Part shown: in pieces, positions 11,771-24,700 of the stretch
Layout of the letters: every line of letters begins with the position of its first letter
Numbering within the stretch: the stretch's first letter is position 1
Assembly: GCA_018340805.1 (NCBI GenBank)
Contig: JACMZG010000008.1
Span: 76,222,416-76,286,415, forward strand
DNA: 64,000 nt
Source: Microvelia longipes
Taxonomy: Eukaryota; Arthropoda; Insecta; Hemiptera; Veliidae
Direction of reading: 5' to 3'
Made by a program: the position numbers and the translations under genes
The notes under the pieces: model-generated
What the model saw: the letters and a program-made list of their open reading frames with translations, nothing else
Told to the model about the DNA's origin: nothing
The model's database searches: none

Positions 11771-12365
11771 AGTAAAATGTACATTTGTGATATTTTATGA
11801 AACTCAATTTAGCATTTTTTAGAATTAATACAATATTTGGTGTTATTCAATAATTTCTTCAATTTTGTTTTAATTTTCTTTAATTGTAATTTAATTTTTA
11901 ATTTTTTTCAACTTAATTTTACGCTAATATTATTAATATTTTAATATTACATTTATATTTTACACTTGAAAATTTAACCAAAGATTGTAATCAAAGTTAG
12001 TAAACAAAGTTGGTTCCTCATAAACGCAAGTTATAAATAAACAGTTAGAAAATAAAAGTTAGTTTTTATTATTATCTACATTTTCATATTTAACTTTATC
12101 TGTTTACATATAATTATTATTACCATTAAAAACATTTATCTACACATCTTTTATTTGTAACTTATTTTCATACTTAACCTTATCTGTTTAAATGTTTACT
12201 ATTATCCTTAAAAACGTTTACCTACACCTCTTCAATTTGTAAGATAATGAAATTGAATACATATTGGGGGTTTTTTGTCTTTTTAATGTATTCTGTGTAA
12301 ATTGATAAAAGAAGAGGTCCAAAAAATATAACTAATAAAGATAGTCAAAAACCGTTAGTATTGTC
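11771..12365. other. AT-rich DNA, no gene seen
   Basis: Two loosely similar lines with attttcatatttaactttat and ttttcatacttaaccttatc suggest an old local duplication near 12080-12230. Confidence 0.5.
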
Positions 12366-12918
12366 CTTAGAATAATACTATATATAGAAGGAGCACAGGA
12401 CCGTAAACACAATGTAATTCCACTGATAACACGAAAGCCGGTTGACTGGTGCAACTAAGTAATGCTGCCAACCTGACAACAAAACATTATTTTAAATATG
12501 TGTCATAAATATCTATTAATAAAGAAAGATCTTAAAGAACAAATATAATAACTTAAAACACCTGCTGAATATTTAATAAAACTGGTCTTAGATGGCAAAA
12601 GGGTGGCGGAATACAAGAATCTACATTTAGTTGACGAGGACTAATTTTAATATAAGTTTAATAAATACGTTAAACTAAAATTTAAAATGCTTTAAATATT
12701 GTAATGCACCGATATTTATATTAGTATTTTATGAATAATCAATCATTAATTATTAATAGAACATAATAATTCAGCAACCGGAAGTATTGCCGGTTGCTTT
12801 TAGAAATTTTTTTTTAGAAAATTGTATATTGTTAGGTTGGCAGCATTACTTAGTTGCACCAGTGAACCGGCTTTCGTGTTATCAGTAGTGCTCCTTCTAT
12901 ATATAGTATTATTCTAAG
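12366..12918. mobile_element. hAT-like TIR element, family A, copy 1
   Basis: Long terminal inverted repeats start cttagaataatactatatat and include agccggtt...tggtgcaactaagtaatgct on both sides. Exact 8-bp target duplication gtattgtc at 12358-12365 and 12919-12926. A second copy is at 53012-53553. The centre encodes nothing. The duplication length places it with hAT-like non-autonomous elements. Confidence 0.92.
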
Positions 12919-13276
12919 GTATTGTCTAACATATTAATTTATAAGACAAAAAAGTGAAAGAAGAAGAAGAAGAAAGAAAAAGCTCTTCCTTTAGAGAAGG
13001 GATTCTTAACTTATAGAATCTTGTGGATTACTTTAATTTATTCTAAATCTGCCAAGTACCTAATGGATTATAATCCTAGGCTGAATTATAACCCTAACTG
13101 AACCCAAATACTGATGCAAACCCACTCAAAATCACAAATTGCTTTCAATTAGACGAAATCCGTCAGAATTATAATCCAGGCGGATTTAATTAATAAACCT
13201 GTAAAAAGAAGGGCACATGTCATTTATTTGTCTTTTATTTATTTCTTAGAAATTAAACAGACATTTACTAATATAA

Positions 13277-13731
13277 GACATACTAATGTATAAGACTAAT
13301 ATATGTGCTAAGTTTCATCTCATTATCAGCATTAGTTCATTTTTTATTGAAAGACTTGTGCACGTTTCTTAAAAAAAATGGGGCCATTGAGTTGAAATTT
13401 GGTACAAGTGTATATTATTACCTAATAAATAAGCACACTACGTTTCGTTTAAATACGTCAAGTATATCCATGATTTTTGTTGGATCCTAAAAATTAAGGA
13501 GAATTGAGCGTGGTCAGCGCTGTATGGGTGACCGCTGAGAATGATACGGATGCATATACTATCTGATGACGAGCGAAGTGAGTCCGTAGGCATGATGCAG
13601 TGTAAATTTGACGAACTGTATTTCTGAGAACGAGTGAAGTGAGTCTGAAGCAGGGAGGATGAGGACAGCGAATCCAATGTAATGAGGAAAAGTTCCGAGG
13701 CACCCCGTACCCCATTTTTTATTTATTTATA
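13277..13731 (+). mobile_element. 5S rRNA-derived SINE with partial module B
   Basis: Plus-strand copy. The module B end (gttgaaatttggtacaagtg) is followed by cgtttcgtttaaatacgtca, then the 5S-like gcgctgtatgggtgaccgct, the body with gagcgaagtgagtccgtagg, and the gaggcaccccgtaccccatt tail. Very similar to the reverse copy at 7679-8448. Confidence 0.85.
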
Positions 13732-14785
13732 GAGAGAGAAATGAGGTAAGCGGTCCCCTACCTCTTGTACCCACCCTGATTAGCCTACTATCAGGGTAGT
13801 ACTCCTGGCTAATATCCCCAAAAATAAAATACAGACCTTATCTTATTTTAATTTTTGTATATAGGTTTTTTTATTACTTTAGTATAATCACTAAACACAT
13901 CTAATGTCGTTATTTTTTTAACGAAAAGTAAAAAGTCATTTTTTAAGCTTGATGCCGAAAACCTAAAAACGCTGGACTCATCTGCATTATTAGTTGAGCA
14001 TCGTTACGAAGTTACTAGTCATTCTGACAGTTTCTAAATAGGCATGAGCATCATGGCCACAACGTATTTAAAGCAAATTACCCTTGCATTAAGATAAGAT
14101 CTTCAAATTGAGAAGATTGATGATGGTGGTCTTGCTTCTGCAACTCCAACTCATAACCAGAGCCAAGCTAATCTTAAATGGGCGATAACATACACACACA
14201 ATAACTACATTTTACGCGTATTCCACTATTATGCTCTATTTTTTTTTATTTAAATAAAAAAAAATTAAATTCATAAATAATGAAAAATATTTTACACATG
14301 ATACACTTCGTCATCATTGTAGATCGTCGTGAAATAATTTGTAAGTTGACTGGGTAGAAGTTAAAAGCCACAAAATCAGTGATGCCAACTTATTTACAAA
14401 TATTTTGTGAAATGTATTTAATGAAAATAAAAAAATGAGGTATGTTTTAAGGCTATTTGTTAAAGTTTAATTTGGGAATAAATTCTTTAGTCGTTTTTGT
14501 TAATGAGATTTTATCAATTCATAAAAAACAAGTATCTATGTTTAGAATTTAAGTGTTAAGTTTTAAATGCCAAGCAGTTTAAGGTTACCCTGATTACATG
14601 AGAGAGATTGTAAACAAATCCGTGAAAGAAATTCGTTGAATGTTGAAGAAATTTATCTGTTTCTTGTTAAATTTTGCTTTATATTTATTTTTTATCGGTA
14701 ATCTTCTAGATTATTACTTGGCTACTTAGCTCCGTGATGTAATTCTATCCTTTTCGTCCGAGTGCTGTGTAAAACATAATCTACC
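13732..14785. other. 5' flank of the ING gene
   Basis: No element was recognised apart from simple A/T runs. The last 150 bp before the ING start codon have no evident TATA box in the usual place; the promoter cannot be placed from sequence alone. Confidence 0.45.
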
Positions 14786-14921
14786 ATGTTTATACAGTCG
14801 GTTGGAGACAACCAGTTTTCTGCTACTTATGTTGAAGATTATTTTGATTCTGTTGAAAATTTACCTGAAGATGTACAAAGGCATATTTCTCATGCTCATG
14901 AACTGGACATTCAATATAGAA
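14786..14921 (+). CDS. ING1/2-like: ING exon 1 (coding part)
   Basis: 45 codons plus one base, donor A|gtaagt. Holds the ATG and the first helix of the ING domain. Confidence 0.93.
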
Positions 14922-16876
14922 GTAAGTTATATGTTGTGTTATTGTCCTAATCTTAAAAAGATAACGCTCAAGAATTTCATATGAAATTTTGTATTTTAGA
15001 CCCATATTTTTCACTCTCTTACCTTAATAAACTTTAACTTTATTTCAGGCTTTCTAAAAGAGGTAACCGAGTTGAAAGAGTTGATTGAAAGTGGTAAGCT
15101 AGATGCCAACGGAGAAAGGAAAATACTTATTAAGTTAGACCAAGCTTTGATCTCATTGCAAGAAATTGGTGATGAAAAAGTGGAAATAAGTCAACAAATA
15201 GTGGACCTTGCAGACAGCAAATATCGGCAGTTGGATCAAGATTTCAGAAATCTAGGTATTATTATAGTTTTTAACATTTTTGGTAGTTTTTCACTGCAAG
15301 TAGTCTTACAAGCAAAGTAGTATAATTCATAACTGAGCCTGATTGGTACTATACTGGAGAGATAAGCTTGAAAGATCTGGACTTTAAAAGTGGAGCTTGA
15401 AAGTGTTGTACAGACTAAGAACCGACTAAATTTAATAATGTATGTTCACCTCAAATTTGGATAGAAATATTTTGTCTAGCTTTTGCTAAGAGGTGGTTTT
15501 AGTTGTCCTTAGGACATAAATTAAGATCTGCTGGCTGTAAAATCGCACTTTACTTTACTTGTAGCTTTGAAGTGCCTACTTATTAGCCATCTTCAAAAAA
15601 AGTTCTTACCAATACCCTGTTTCTCTTTGTGTTGTTATGAAAGATGTAAAGATAATAATGATGATGATTTGTATTATAATTAAAAGAGCTAATTTTAAGT
15701 GTCAGAAAAAAATGTGTGAACTGCTTTTTTACTCTATTCTATAAATCCCAGTGGAGACAATATTTGATTTACGTGCTAATGTGTTAGTCTAAAATGTATT
15801 TAAATGTAATTTTACCAATTGACGTTTATTAGGGTTTGAACTAGTGATCTCTTCCTCTAACTACTACATCATGGCGGGGGGGATAAAATCCCTAACTCTT
15901 CAAAATCATCATCTACAATCGAAAGAATAATATATTTTTATTTACAGTTGTAACGACAATATGAGAGGAGTTGTTAAAAGAAACTGGTTGGTATAAGATT
16001 CATTTAACTAACCCCCCCCCCATCTTTTTTTAAGTTATAGTACATTTTAGCCTGATGAGCCAAATTCAGAATTCCAGAATAGAGCCTTCAATTTGAAATG
16101 TAAATCAAATTTTTCTTTTACAATTTTATAAAAAAAATGTAGTTTTCCGATTTTAGCAAATTGTTTAGTCATAAAATTAGCAGCTCAGTATCTTTCAAAA
16201 TGAGGGATTCATTCAAAAAGTACCAATATATGAGCTTTCTTGTCTAGCCTTAATTTGCCATGGATGGGACAATATTTATGTTTTTTACTTACATATGTGA
16301 CTTTGTTTAGATTTCTCCAAGGAGACTGAAAATGGAGAACAAAGTTACCATAATAAAGAAAGTGGAAGAGAAAATATGAGGGAGAGTACAAGTAGAGAAG
16401 AGAGAAATACTAGTGGAGTTAATGGGGACGGAAGTGGAAGAGGAACCAAGAGAGCTCGAAGATCTCGGGCAGAACCTGAGAATAATGATGTACCTCCGCC
16501 TGTGGATCCCCCTCCACCACCTCCTCCTCCACCAAGACAAGCAAAACGACAAACAACTACTAAGAAAAAGAAGAGGAAATCAACAAGAGTGTCTAATCAA
16601 ACTAAAGAATCTCCTGAAGAGGAGCTGCAACCTGAGATCGATGAGCCTACTTACTGCCTGTGTGCCCAGATATCATACGGTGAAATGATCCTCTGCGACA
16701 ATGATCTCTGTCCTATTGAGTGGTTCCACTTTACCTGCGTTGAACTTTCATCAAAACCTAAAGGCAAGTGGTATTGTCCTAAATGCCGTGGTGACAGACC
16801 TAATGTAATGAAACCTAAGTCTCAATTCCTCAAAGAGCTTGAAAAATATAACAAAGAAAAAGAAGAGAAAGGATGA
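14786..16876 (+). CDS. ING1/2-like: Inhibitor of growth protein, ING1/ING2 type
   Basis: Three exons (14786-14921, 15049-15255, 16311-16876) join in frame into 302 residues. Residues about 15-115 form the ING dimerisation domain ([19 protein letters not shown], then [15 protein letters not shown]). A disordered linker follows with nine prolines (181-189) and a KKKKRK nuclear signal near 199-204. The PHD finger spans 229-274 with Cys4-His-Cys3 ligands at 230, 232, 243, 248, 254, 257, 270 and 273. Residues equivalent to the ING2 H3K4me3 pocket (Y215, M226, D230, W238) are Y229, M240, D244 and W252, all kept. A lysine-rich tail ends the protein. In the family this protein tethers Sin3/HDAC complexes to methylated H3. 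[10 protein letters not shown] favours ING1/2 over ING4/5. Upstream ctaccATG is a fair start context. Confidence 0.94.
15049..15255 (+). CDS. ING1/2-like: ING exon 2
   Basis: Acceptor tttatttcag, donor CTAG|gtatta; phases 1 and 1 fit both neighbours. Encodes the second half of the ING domain coiled coil. Confidence 0.94.
15256..16310 (+). other. ING intron 2
   Basis: About 1.05 kb. Near 15830-15905 the minus strand shows a possible tRNA-like head (gccatgatgtagtagttag ... agttcaaacccta), perhaps an old SINE. A poly-C run lies at about 16012-16021. No further exon needed. Confidence 0.5.
16311..16876 (+). CDS. ING1/2-like: ING exon 3 with PHD finger and stop
   Basis: Acceptor ctttgtttag. The exon carries the linker, PHD finger and polybasic tail and ends in TGA at 16874-16876. 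Confidence 0.95.
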
Positions 16877-17610
16877 TCATAAAAACTATAATTATTATTT
16901 TAAATGCTCTTATTTTATTTAATTAAGGTACTAAATATGTGATGTTAATTGATAATTTTTTTCTGTTGAATTGATGAAACTCAGTAATGATTGTTTTACT
17001 TCCTTCAAGTAGCTCAATGGTTTGCAGAAAAATTTTTACAATTAGGATTATTGAAACTAATTAAAAAAATATTTTTAAGAAACAAAAAATTAAAATAGCA
17101 AAAACAAAATTTCAGTTATTTCTTTTAAATTCTAAATTTTGTAAAAAAAAGGTTACTGATGAAACCTTTATTGTAAATTTATTTCTTAGTTTAATTCATT
17201 TTGAGAAAATTGAGCAGTTTTTGAGGTAATTGAAATTAAACAAAAAGCTATTATGTTATTAATGAGAACTAAGCATCTCTTTTATTAAATATGAGATGCT
17301 GTTCTTAGTTTCAGTAATTATAGTTCTTAAAAATTAATGATTTTATGAAGTACATATTATATTCATTTTTTATCTGTTATTGGTTTAGTGGAGTAGAATC
17401 GGCAGGTAAATTATTGTCCATTAAAACCTAAGTCTAATCAAAGACTAGTTGATTTTTCTGGTATTGGCAACATTGTTTCTTAATCCCGAAAACCATCCTT
17501 TTGTATTAGATAACATCAAAGAACATAAAAAATGTAGAAGTATGCAGATGTCATTTGCTAATATCGATTTTTAATAAACACCTTAAATTGTTTATATTAT
17601 TTGGGTAGTC
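16877..17610 (+). other. 3' flank of ING
   Basis: AT-rich. An attaaa lies near 17087 and the first aataaa at 17573-17578; either could be the polyadenylation signal. Confidence 0.4.
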
Positions 17611-18240
17611 GACATCACAATGTCTCGACACATGTGTCAAGACAAACCTTGTGAATCAGTACAAGGGTTGTTACGTGATGTATTTTTGTCCTGTACTAAC
17701 TCTACGTTACATTGACACGTCATGCTTTAACAATACCTCGACACGTGATAGTCTCGACGCAGCACAGTCAATTTCCCACGTAGTCTCAACACTTTCCATG
17801 GTCTCAATATTTGTTTGCCCGACAATTTTAACTGATCCATGTGTCGATGAGACATTCAGGAGTAGATACAATGTTGAATCCTGCTGGGGTAATAATATTA
17901 AAAATAAATGTTTCCAGTCCCTACGGGGTAGATCCCTCCTGTCTGTCCATGTTACATAATGTCTAGGCATCGTTAAAGCATGACATGTGGTAACGTAGAG
18001 TTTGTACAGGACAAAACATGTCGCGTAACACCACTGTCCTGATTCTATGTAAGGTCGACACCTATAATAGTGTTGGTACCCTGTATGGACTGGAAACATT
18101 TATTTTCAATATTTTTACTCTGGCAGGATTCTATATTGTATCAACACGATGAAACATCGACACATGGTTCAGTTAAAAGCGTCTAGGTTATCAGGTGTCG
18201 ATACAACATAGAATCCTGACAAAAAGTATCGAGACTACGT
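17611..18240. mobile_element. Complex foldback with many cgacac(a/g)tg boxes
   Basis: Several segments recur in inverted order. Examples are gtacaagggttgttacgtga with tgtcgcgtaacaccactgtc, and tgcgttacattgacacgtca-type sequence with gcatgacatgtggtaacgta. Another is the gaatcctgc...aaatgtttccagtcc block at 17877-17918 against ggactggaaacattta...gcaggattc at 18085-18131. Short boxes such as tcgacacatg, tcgacacgtg and gtgtcgat are dispersed. No coding signal or target duplication found. Confidence 0.7.
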
Positions 18241-20518
18241 GGGGAGCCGATATTGTTTTATTTTTATTTTAATGTATGCATTTGTCAAAGCTGTAAGTAC
18301 AGAAACGACCAAATATGCTGACTTAGCTAATACTCAGAATAACAATAAAATACGAAGCAAGAGTTTACATTTTCTTTAATTTTTCTTTAATCTTGTTTAG
18401 CTTTGTAGAATATCTAGTAGTTTTTGGTGTCTGACACCATAATAGAAAAATTGTAGTATTGCTGACAACTTTTGAAAAAATGAACTCAGCAACACAAAAT
18501 AGTCATGTTATATTATGATTTTTCATGATTTGTTAACTCTTTCTAGTAAAATAAAACTAAATAAGTTTAAAATGAATGTTACTTTAAAAAAATAGCCTTT
18601 AATAAGTCATTAAGGTTTTAAAACTTTATAAAATCATTAGTAATGCCTTAATTACATAAGATATCATTTTGTAAAATTCATAAGTGAGAGGTAACACCTC
18701 ATAACGGTTATACCTCTATTTTACCTCAAGTAGGGCGATTGATTTTAGAATAGTTGGTAGCAGTGGGTTACCACTACTATCGGAACCAATCACAGCCTCA
18801 AGATATCCTGCAATCTGTTCACTGGAAACTACTAGATATACTGTAGTAATTCATATTTTCTTTTTTTATTTGAGTGGTTATCTGCTAGTTTTTCTTTTGT
18901 ATTCTATACTTGCACCTATAATGCTGTGTGAAGATTTGTGGGAAAATAATAAGAAACATTGTGCTAGATGTAATATGATTACATGAAATTAATTTTGAGT
19001 TACAAACCAATCACATTATTTACTTCCTCTTAACAGTTCCTTGCTTTGGTAATTTTTTTGCCTCTATTGGTAACTTAAAAGTTATATTAGAACATATCGT
19101 AATATTACTTATTTTAGAGACTGCATTGGATTATAAGAAATTTTATACTAATAACACCATATTTTGGTTATTTTTCATCAAACTATTGTTAATCAGATTT
19201 TACCATGATGTCTTTTGATTAAAAATCTATAATATTCCTGATTCAAAGTCCATTGCAGCCCACCGTTGCTAATAAGAAAGCGATAACGAAAGGGTGATCA
19301 ACGTTAAAATATGTATATGGGTTTCTTATTTTTGACTATTTCCCTTTAAATCTTTTCTTGAAGTGATTTATTTAATTTATTAATTAATTTTAGGGTGTTT
19401 AAACTCACTAAAGTTACTATTCCATTGGAAAAAAAACTATTAAACGGGTTGTCACAAGTTTTTAAATAAACTGATAAGAAGGTGAAAATCACAATATAGT
19501 GTTTTATTTTATTTATTGTTGATTAATTTTAGTTTGCACGAACTCACAAAATTAATATTTTATTGCATTAAATTGTTTAAATTAGTTGTAAAAAGTATTT
19601 AAACTAACCGATAAGATTATATTTTTAAACCTTTTTGTTTTATTTCATTTGCGTTATGATATTAATATTATATTTAATATTAATATAATATTAAATATAA
19701 AAATCCAAGTCTGTAGTGATAAGAGCCTGACTCTATATGTAAAATCCTGCAATAATCGAAGTATTTATTTATGAAATATTGACAATTTTTATAGCACCAA
19801 TGGTCGTTCTATTAATTTTTAACTCATTTATCACAAATTAAGTAACAATAAAGAAATAAGTGTATAATTTTGATCAGCTCCCATGCTAATTCTATGATAA
19901 AAAAATGTTGATCCTCCTTTCGTTTTTTCGCCATTGTTATTGCCAACCTGACTACTATCTCTTTGAATCGTGAATATATCACGATTCAAACACATTTTTA
20001 TAACAGTAGCTTGATAAAATTACTGAACTATGGTAATTTTAGTATCAAATATCTTATTTATTTTTTTTATTTTAAGTTAATATCTGTTAAGTATTTTTAA
20101 TAGTTTTTTCTATTTTTAGATTGTTTATTTTAATTTATTTAGTTAATTATTTATTTTACATGGAACTAATTCTTAAGATTCAATGCAGTTTCCATAATAT
20201 GTCCATGCTATTTTATGGTGCTCTAATTTAACTTTTCAAAGTTGTCAAAAGTGGAAACCAAATTATATCGTTGAGACACTTTTTTTAACTAATCTGAGAA
20301 AAATATACATAAGAGTTAAATCACTTGTTGATTCTATTCCACTATGTTTTTGGTAATAATAAAGCAATCAGTTTGTTTTAAGTGGTTTAAAAGTTTTGTA
20401 TTTTTACGGAATAAATTAAGTGGTATAATTATTTTTTACCAAATGATCTGTTATATATTAATAAAAAAAATCATTGATTCATAAAAATACATTTATTTAC
20501 TCCATTTGTTGTGACTTC
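18241..20518. other. Intergenic, no gene seen
   Basis: AT-rich sequence between the convergent ING and MED8 genes. It includes loosely repeated stretches near 19340-19640 (ggtgtttaaactcactaaag and tttgcacgaactcacaaaat) and a hairpin gaatcgtgaatatatcacga at about 19966-19987. Nothing coding. Confidence 0.5.
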
Positions 20519-21514
20519 TATACAGGGTGATCCAAAAGACTCCCCTTTTAATTTTTTAACAGAATGAGATAAATTTATTGAAACTTAAATGATCTTCATT
20601 ATATAATTTATTTACTCCATGTGTTGTTAGACTTCTATACAGGTTGATCTAAAAGACAACAGAATAAGATACATTTATTGAAACTTAAATGATCTTTATT
20701 ATTTAAAGTGAAGTTTATTATTATTTTTTTTTCATTGACCATTTGGGGCAGCGCCCCAATAAGGCCTTCCACAATTTAAATGTTCCTTTGCAGCTCCGGT
20801 TCCCCAAAGCTGTGGAGAAAATAGTAAGCTAATTGGTTACAATCGGTTAGACTTGTGTATTTCCAGTGTGACATTAAAACATCAAAACACAATGTTTAAT
20901 TGATAATTAGATATTTGTTGTGATAATTTCTTAATTTTATAACTTTTTGGGTACGTTTTTGGAAATTGGAAAAAAATATCTCTTCTTTTCTGTTTTAAAT
21001 TGATAATACATGAATAGGGAAAACTTTTAAAATCCAATTGTGGACTAGCGACAACAGATTACTTATTGGGAACATGTGGAGGGTATGCTAGACAGAGGTT
21101 TGAGACTGGTGGTATCTTTGGATCAGCCATTCTGCTAGAAGACGACTAGGTGAAACTCCCAGGGACAGATGTTCAGGAATCTGATATGTACAAAAAGAGT
21201 ATAGGTTCTATCAGGTAACAGGTGGGTACTCTTGGGGCTGGCAAAAAGCATCTCAGGATATACAGATATACAGTAATTGCTAGGATCTTACCTGATACTA
21301 CTGATCTTTACTGATACTATACTATTGTATCATAATTATAAATGGTACTGTACTTTTTAAAACATCTAAATCATTCTAGGGACCACTTGATACCCTCTTA
21401 CAGAGCACCAGTTGGAAAAAACTTTATTAAATTGAGGGGCATAGAGTAATATAGTAAAAATAAAATAAAAACTAAAATCAGTGGTGAGGGGAAGACTTTT
21501 TGTCTACCCTGTAT
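20519..21514. mobile_element. TIR element, tatacagggtg termini
   Basis: The left end tatacagggtgatccaaaag acts and the right end, read inverted, tatacagggtagacaaaaag tcttccc pair as imperfect terminal repeats. Near the left end a 100-bp segment (20490-20600) is tandemly duplicated at 20601-20700. Tc1/mariner-like termini are likely, but no transposase remains. Confidence 0.55.
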
Positions 21515-21688
21515 AAGAAGAAATTGTGGAAGATGGATTTCGGAGTTGAAGAAAGAATAGTTAAATACAAAATCTTAACAACATTTCAATTCACTAAAAA
21601 ATTGTATAATCCTATTTAGTATAGATATAAATATATTGGTTTAAAAACTTAACACTGAAGACAATATTATCATTAGAGATAAAAATAT

Positions 21689-21768
21689 TTAACGAGCATA
21701 AGGATGCATTTGATTTCCAGCTTTAATATTTGTTTTGATACTGCTAGGTGCTTTACCCATTGGTCCCA
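21689..21768 (-). CDS. MED8: MED8 exon 5, C-terminus
   Basis: Acceptor gtttcag, 26 codons to TAA; encodes LGPMGKAPSSIKTNIKAG then NQMHPYAR, the conserved MED8 tail. Too short for an automatic open-frame call. Confidence 0.95.
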
Positions 21769-24700
21769 CTGAAACAAAATTTATGTTTAGTTAATTCGGT
21801 GAAAGATGTTAAATTAACACATGCTTTATATCTTTTAACCTCCAGACAGAGTAAATTAAAAAAAATATATATATATATTCAGTGTAAATATTTTTTTTTT
21901 AATTTAATTTTTTATAAAATTAAATTTTTAATAAAGAATCACTTTTTAGAATTATAAATATAATAAAATCGGCTACAGGGTACCTCGGAACTTTTCCTCA
22001 TCACATCGGATTCGCTTAGGACTTGCTTCGCTCGTCCTAAGCAACATTTTAAAATTTATACTGCAACATGCCTTCGGACTCACTTTGCTCATCTTCATAT
22101 AGTATATTCATCTATATTTTTCTCAGTGGTCACCTACACAGCACTGACCACGCTCAATGCTACTTAAGTTTTATGATTCAACAAAAATAATAGATATACT
22201 TGTCGTATTAAAACAAAACTTAGTGTGCTCATTTATTAAGCACAGGTATAAACATGTACCAAATTTAAACTCAATGGAATCACTTTCTGATTTTTTAAAC
22301 GTGCACAAGTCATTTGATACAAATTGAACTAATGAGATGAAACCTGCCACACATATTAGTCTTATACATAGCCAAATGCGTGCTAAATCTCAATTCAATC
22401 GCACCATTTTTCCGCGTTTTATGATTTTTCAAAATTTTTGCTGAGTCATTGCGGGTTAATGACGTCATAAAAAAATATTTTCTAAATAGCACAACTACAG
22501 CGGTAGACTGATTTCTGTACAAAGTTTCAACTCTCTAGCATAAATACACTAGGAGGTACGATGATAACAGACACACACACACTCATACAGACAGAAAACT
22601 TTGTGAAAACAAGGCCTCAAATCGCCCGAAACCCATAATTCCGTTTGTCTTTAAATAAGTGCCAGCAATACTACCACTTTTTGACTAAAATATGGGACTG
22701 GAGGCTGAAAACTTAAATTATTCAGACAAATTTGAGAGGTTTTGTGACGTTTGCCTCATTATTGTAAATTATTTCAATCTGAGAACAAATAAAAACTGTG
22801 ATCGAATGTGATGCTAGTATTTATCATATAAAATGGAAAACTAAAACATATATTATACAATTTCTATAGGTTTTAACACAGTTATAATGTATCAATTGCA
22901 TTCACTAAAGATAAACACTGAGATATGTCACATACTGTGACAATTATAGTTGCATTTACTAAAGAAGAACACAGATATATGTCACATACTGTGACAATTA
23001 GAGTTGCATTAACTAAGAAAAACACAGATATATGTCATATATTGAGACAATTATAGTTGCATTCACTAAAGATAAACACTGAGATATGTCACATACTGTG
23101 ACAATTATATTGCATTTACTAAAGAAAAACACAGATATATGTCACATACTGTGACAATTATAGTTGCGTTTACTAAAGACAAACTACAGAACAAGTTATT
23201 ACCCTAAATTTTAGCTTTCAGTTTATTACAGTTGCAAGGCTTTAATAAATGTCCTGTGATGCAAAGTTAGGGGACTTTTTTTGGAGCATTCCTAAACATG
23301 TCCAAACAGATTCCCAAAATAAAACTTTAAGTATTCAAAACTTTGCAAAAAACCCGTTTGTTGACTAGACTAACTGATGATGACCTCTTGATTAGTCATC
23401 AATTTTTAAAGGAGTCGTTTTAAAATGAATTCTTGTATTATTCATACAAACATAATATATATTGGAGTTGACAAGCTTTTGCATTGATGGTAGCCACAAG
23501 ATTATTCATCAGTTTTTAGCCATACTGACATCTAGTTTTATAAATTATAGTATGAAAAAGACTCTTAAAAGAGTAAATGAAATACTCACATTGCTGTTGT
23601 AGTTGGCTGGGAGGCATAGGAGCACCAGCGACTGGGGGTCTACCAGGGGAACCCATCATAGGAGGACCAACACCACCAGGTGGCTGAACCTATTGATAAT
23701 TAACATATTATTAATATTGATGCACAAAGTCTGAAGTGATGTGTATCAATTTAGACATTTTAATTATAAAATTTCACTTCTTGACATTTTAGAGGTGTAA
23801 ATACATATAAAGAAACTCTTACAATACAATTACTAGTATTCTTACTGGTCATTGTTGGCTTAACCACCATTTAAACCTGATGGGATTGACTGCAAGTCCT
23901 ATGATGTATCTTAGGTGGCAGAGCTTCGGTCTGGCTGTTCCGTTAAACATCCTAACTCATCCTGCATTGACATATCTTACTGGTCTGGCCAGTGTTCCGT
24001 TAGAGGAATTTGTAAAATTTTCCTAAACAAGTTGATAACTTTCTGCGAGTCAGTAGACTTGTTCAGGGGATAAAAAGAACTGGAGGGTTTCTATTACTTT
24101 CTATGTTTGCACAAAGGACCCACCTGAGTGGTCTAATGCAAGAGGAAAAAACTCTGGTTCATACCCCCAGTCTTTAAAAAAAACATTGGGTCGAGCCATG
24201 TAGCCAGTATGTTGTTAACAAGAAAAGTGCATGTAAATCCTTACATAGCCACAAACCATAAAAAATTTGGGGTGTACCATCTATTTGATGGATAAGTGGG
24301 TATAATCTTTTATTGCAATTGCTTCCTCTTTTAATACAGTAGATAAGGAAGCAACATTATTAGAACCATTTAAAGGATTATTTACCTTAAGCCCTTTACC
24401 CAGGGCTATAGCAGACACAAGACAATGAGTGTCTCCAGGTGATGTGGTGATAACGGAACCAGCTCTTGTATTGCCATCTGTCTCCCATTCTTCTCTTGCT
24501 TTAGAGACAAGTTCCCATACGTGACTAACTACTTTACTGTACAGACCTGTTTGTTTCTAGAAATATATTCAAAACCAAATAATTAGTAAAATCCATAAAA
24601 CAAATGGACATCAAAGACAAAAATTTTTTTGAATAAAACAAAAAAAACAAAATTTAGAAAATGATAATGATCCTGAACAAGATACTGAGCTAACACAATA

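Noticed and set aside
22890..23190. CRISPR-like array
   Set aside because: Units are contiguous 54-bp repeats without unique spacers, in an intron of a eukaryotic gene.
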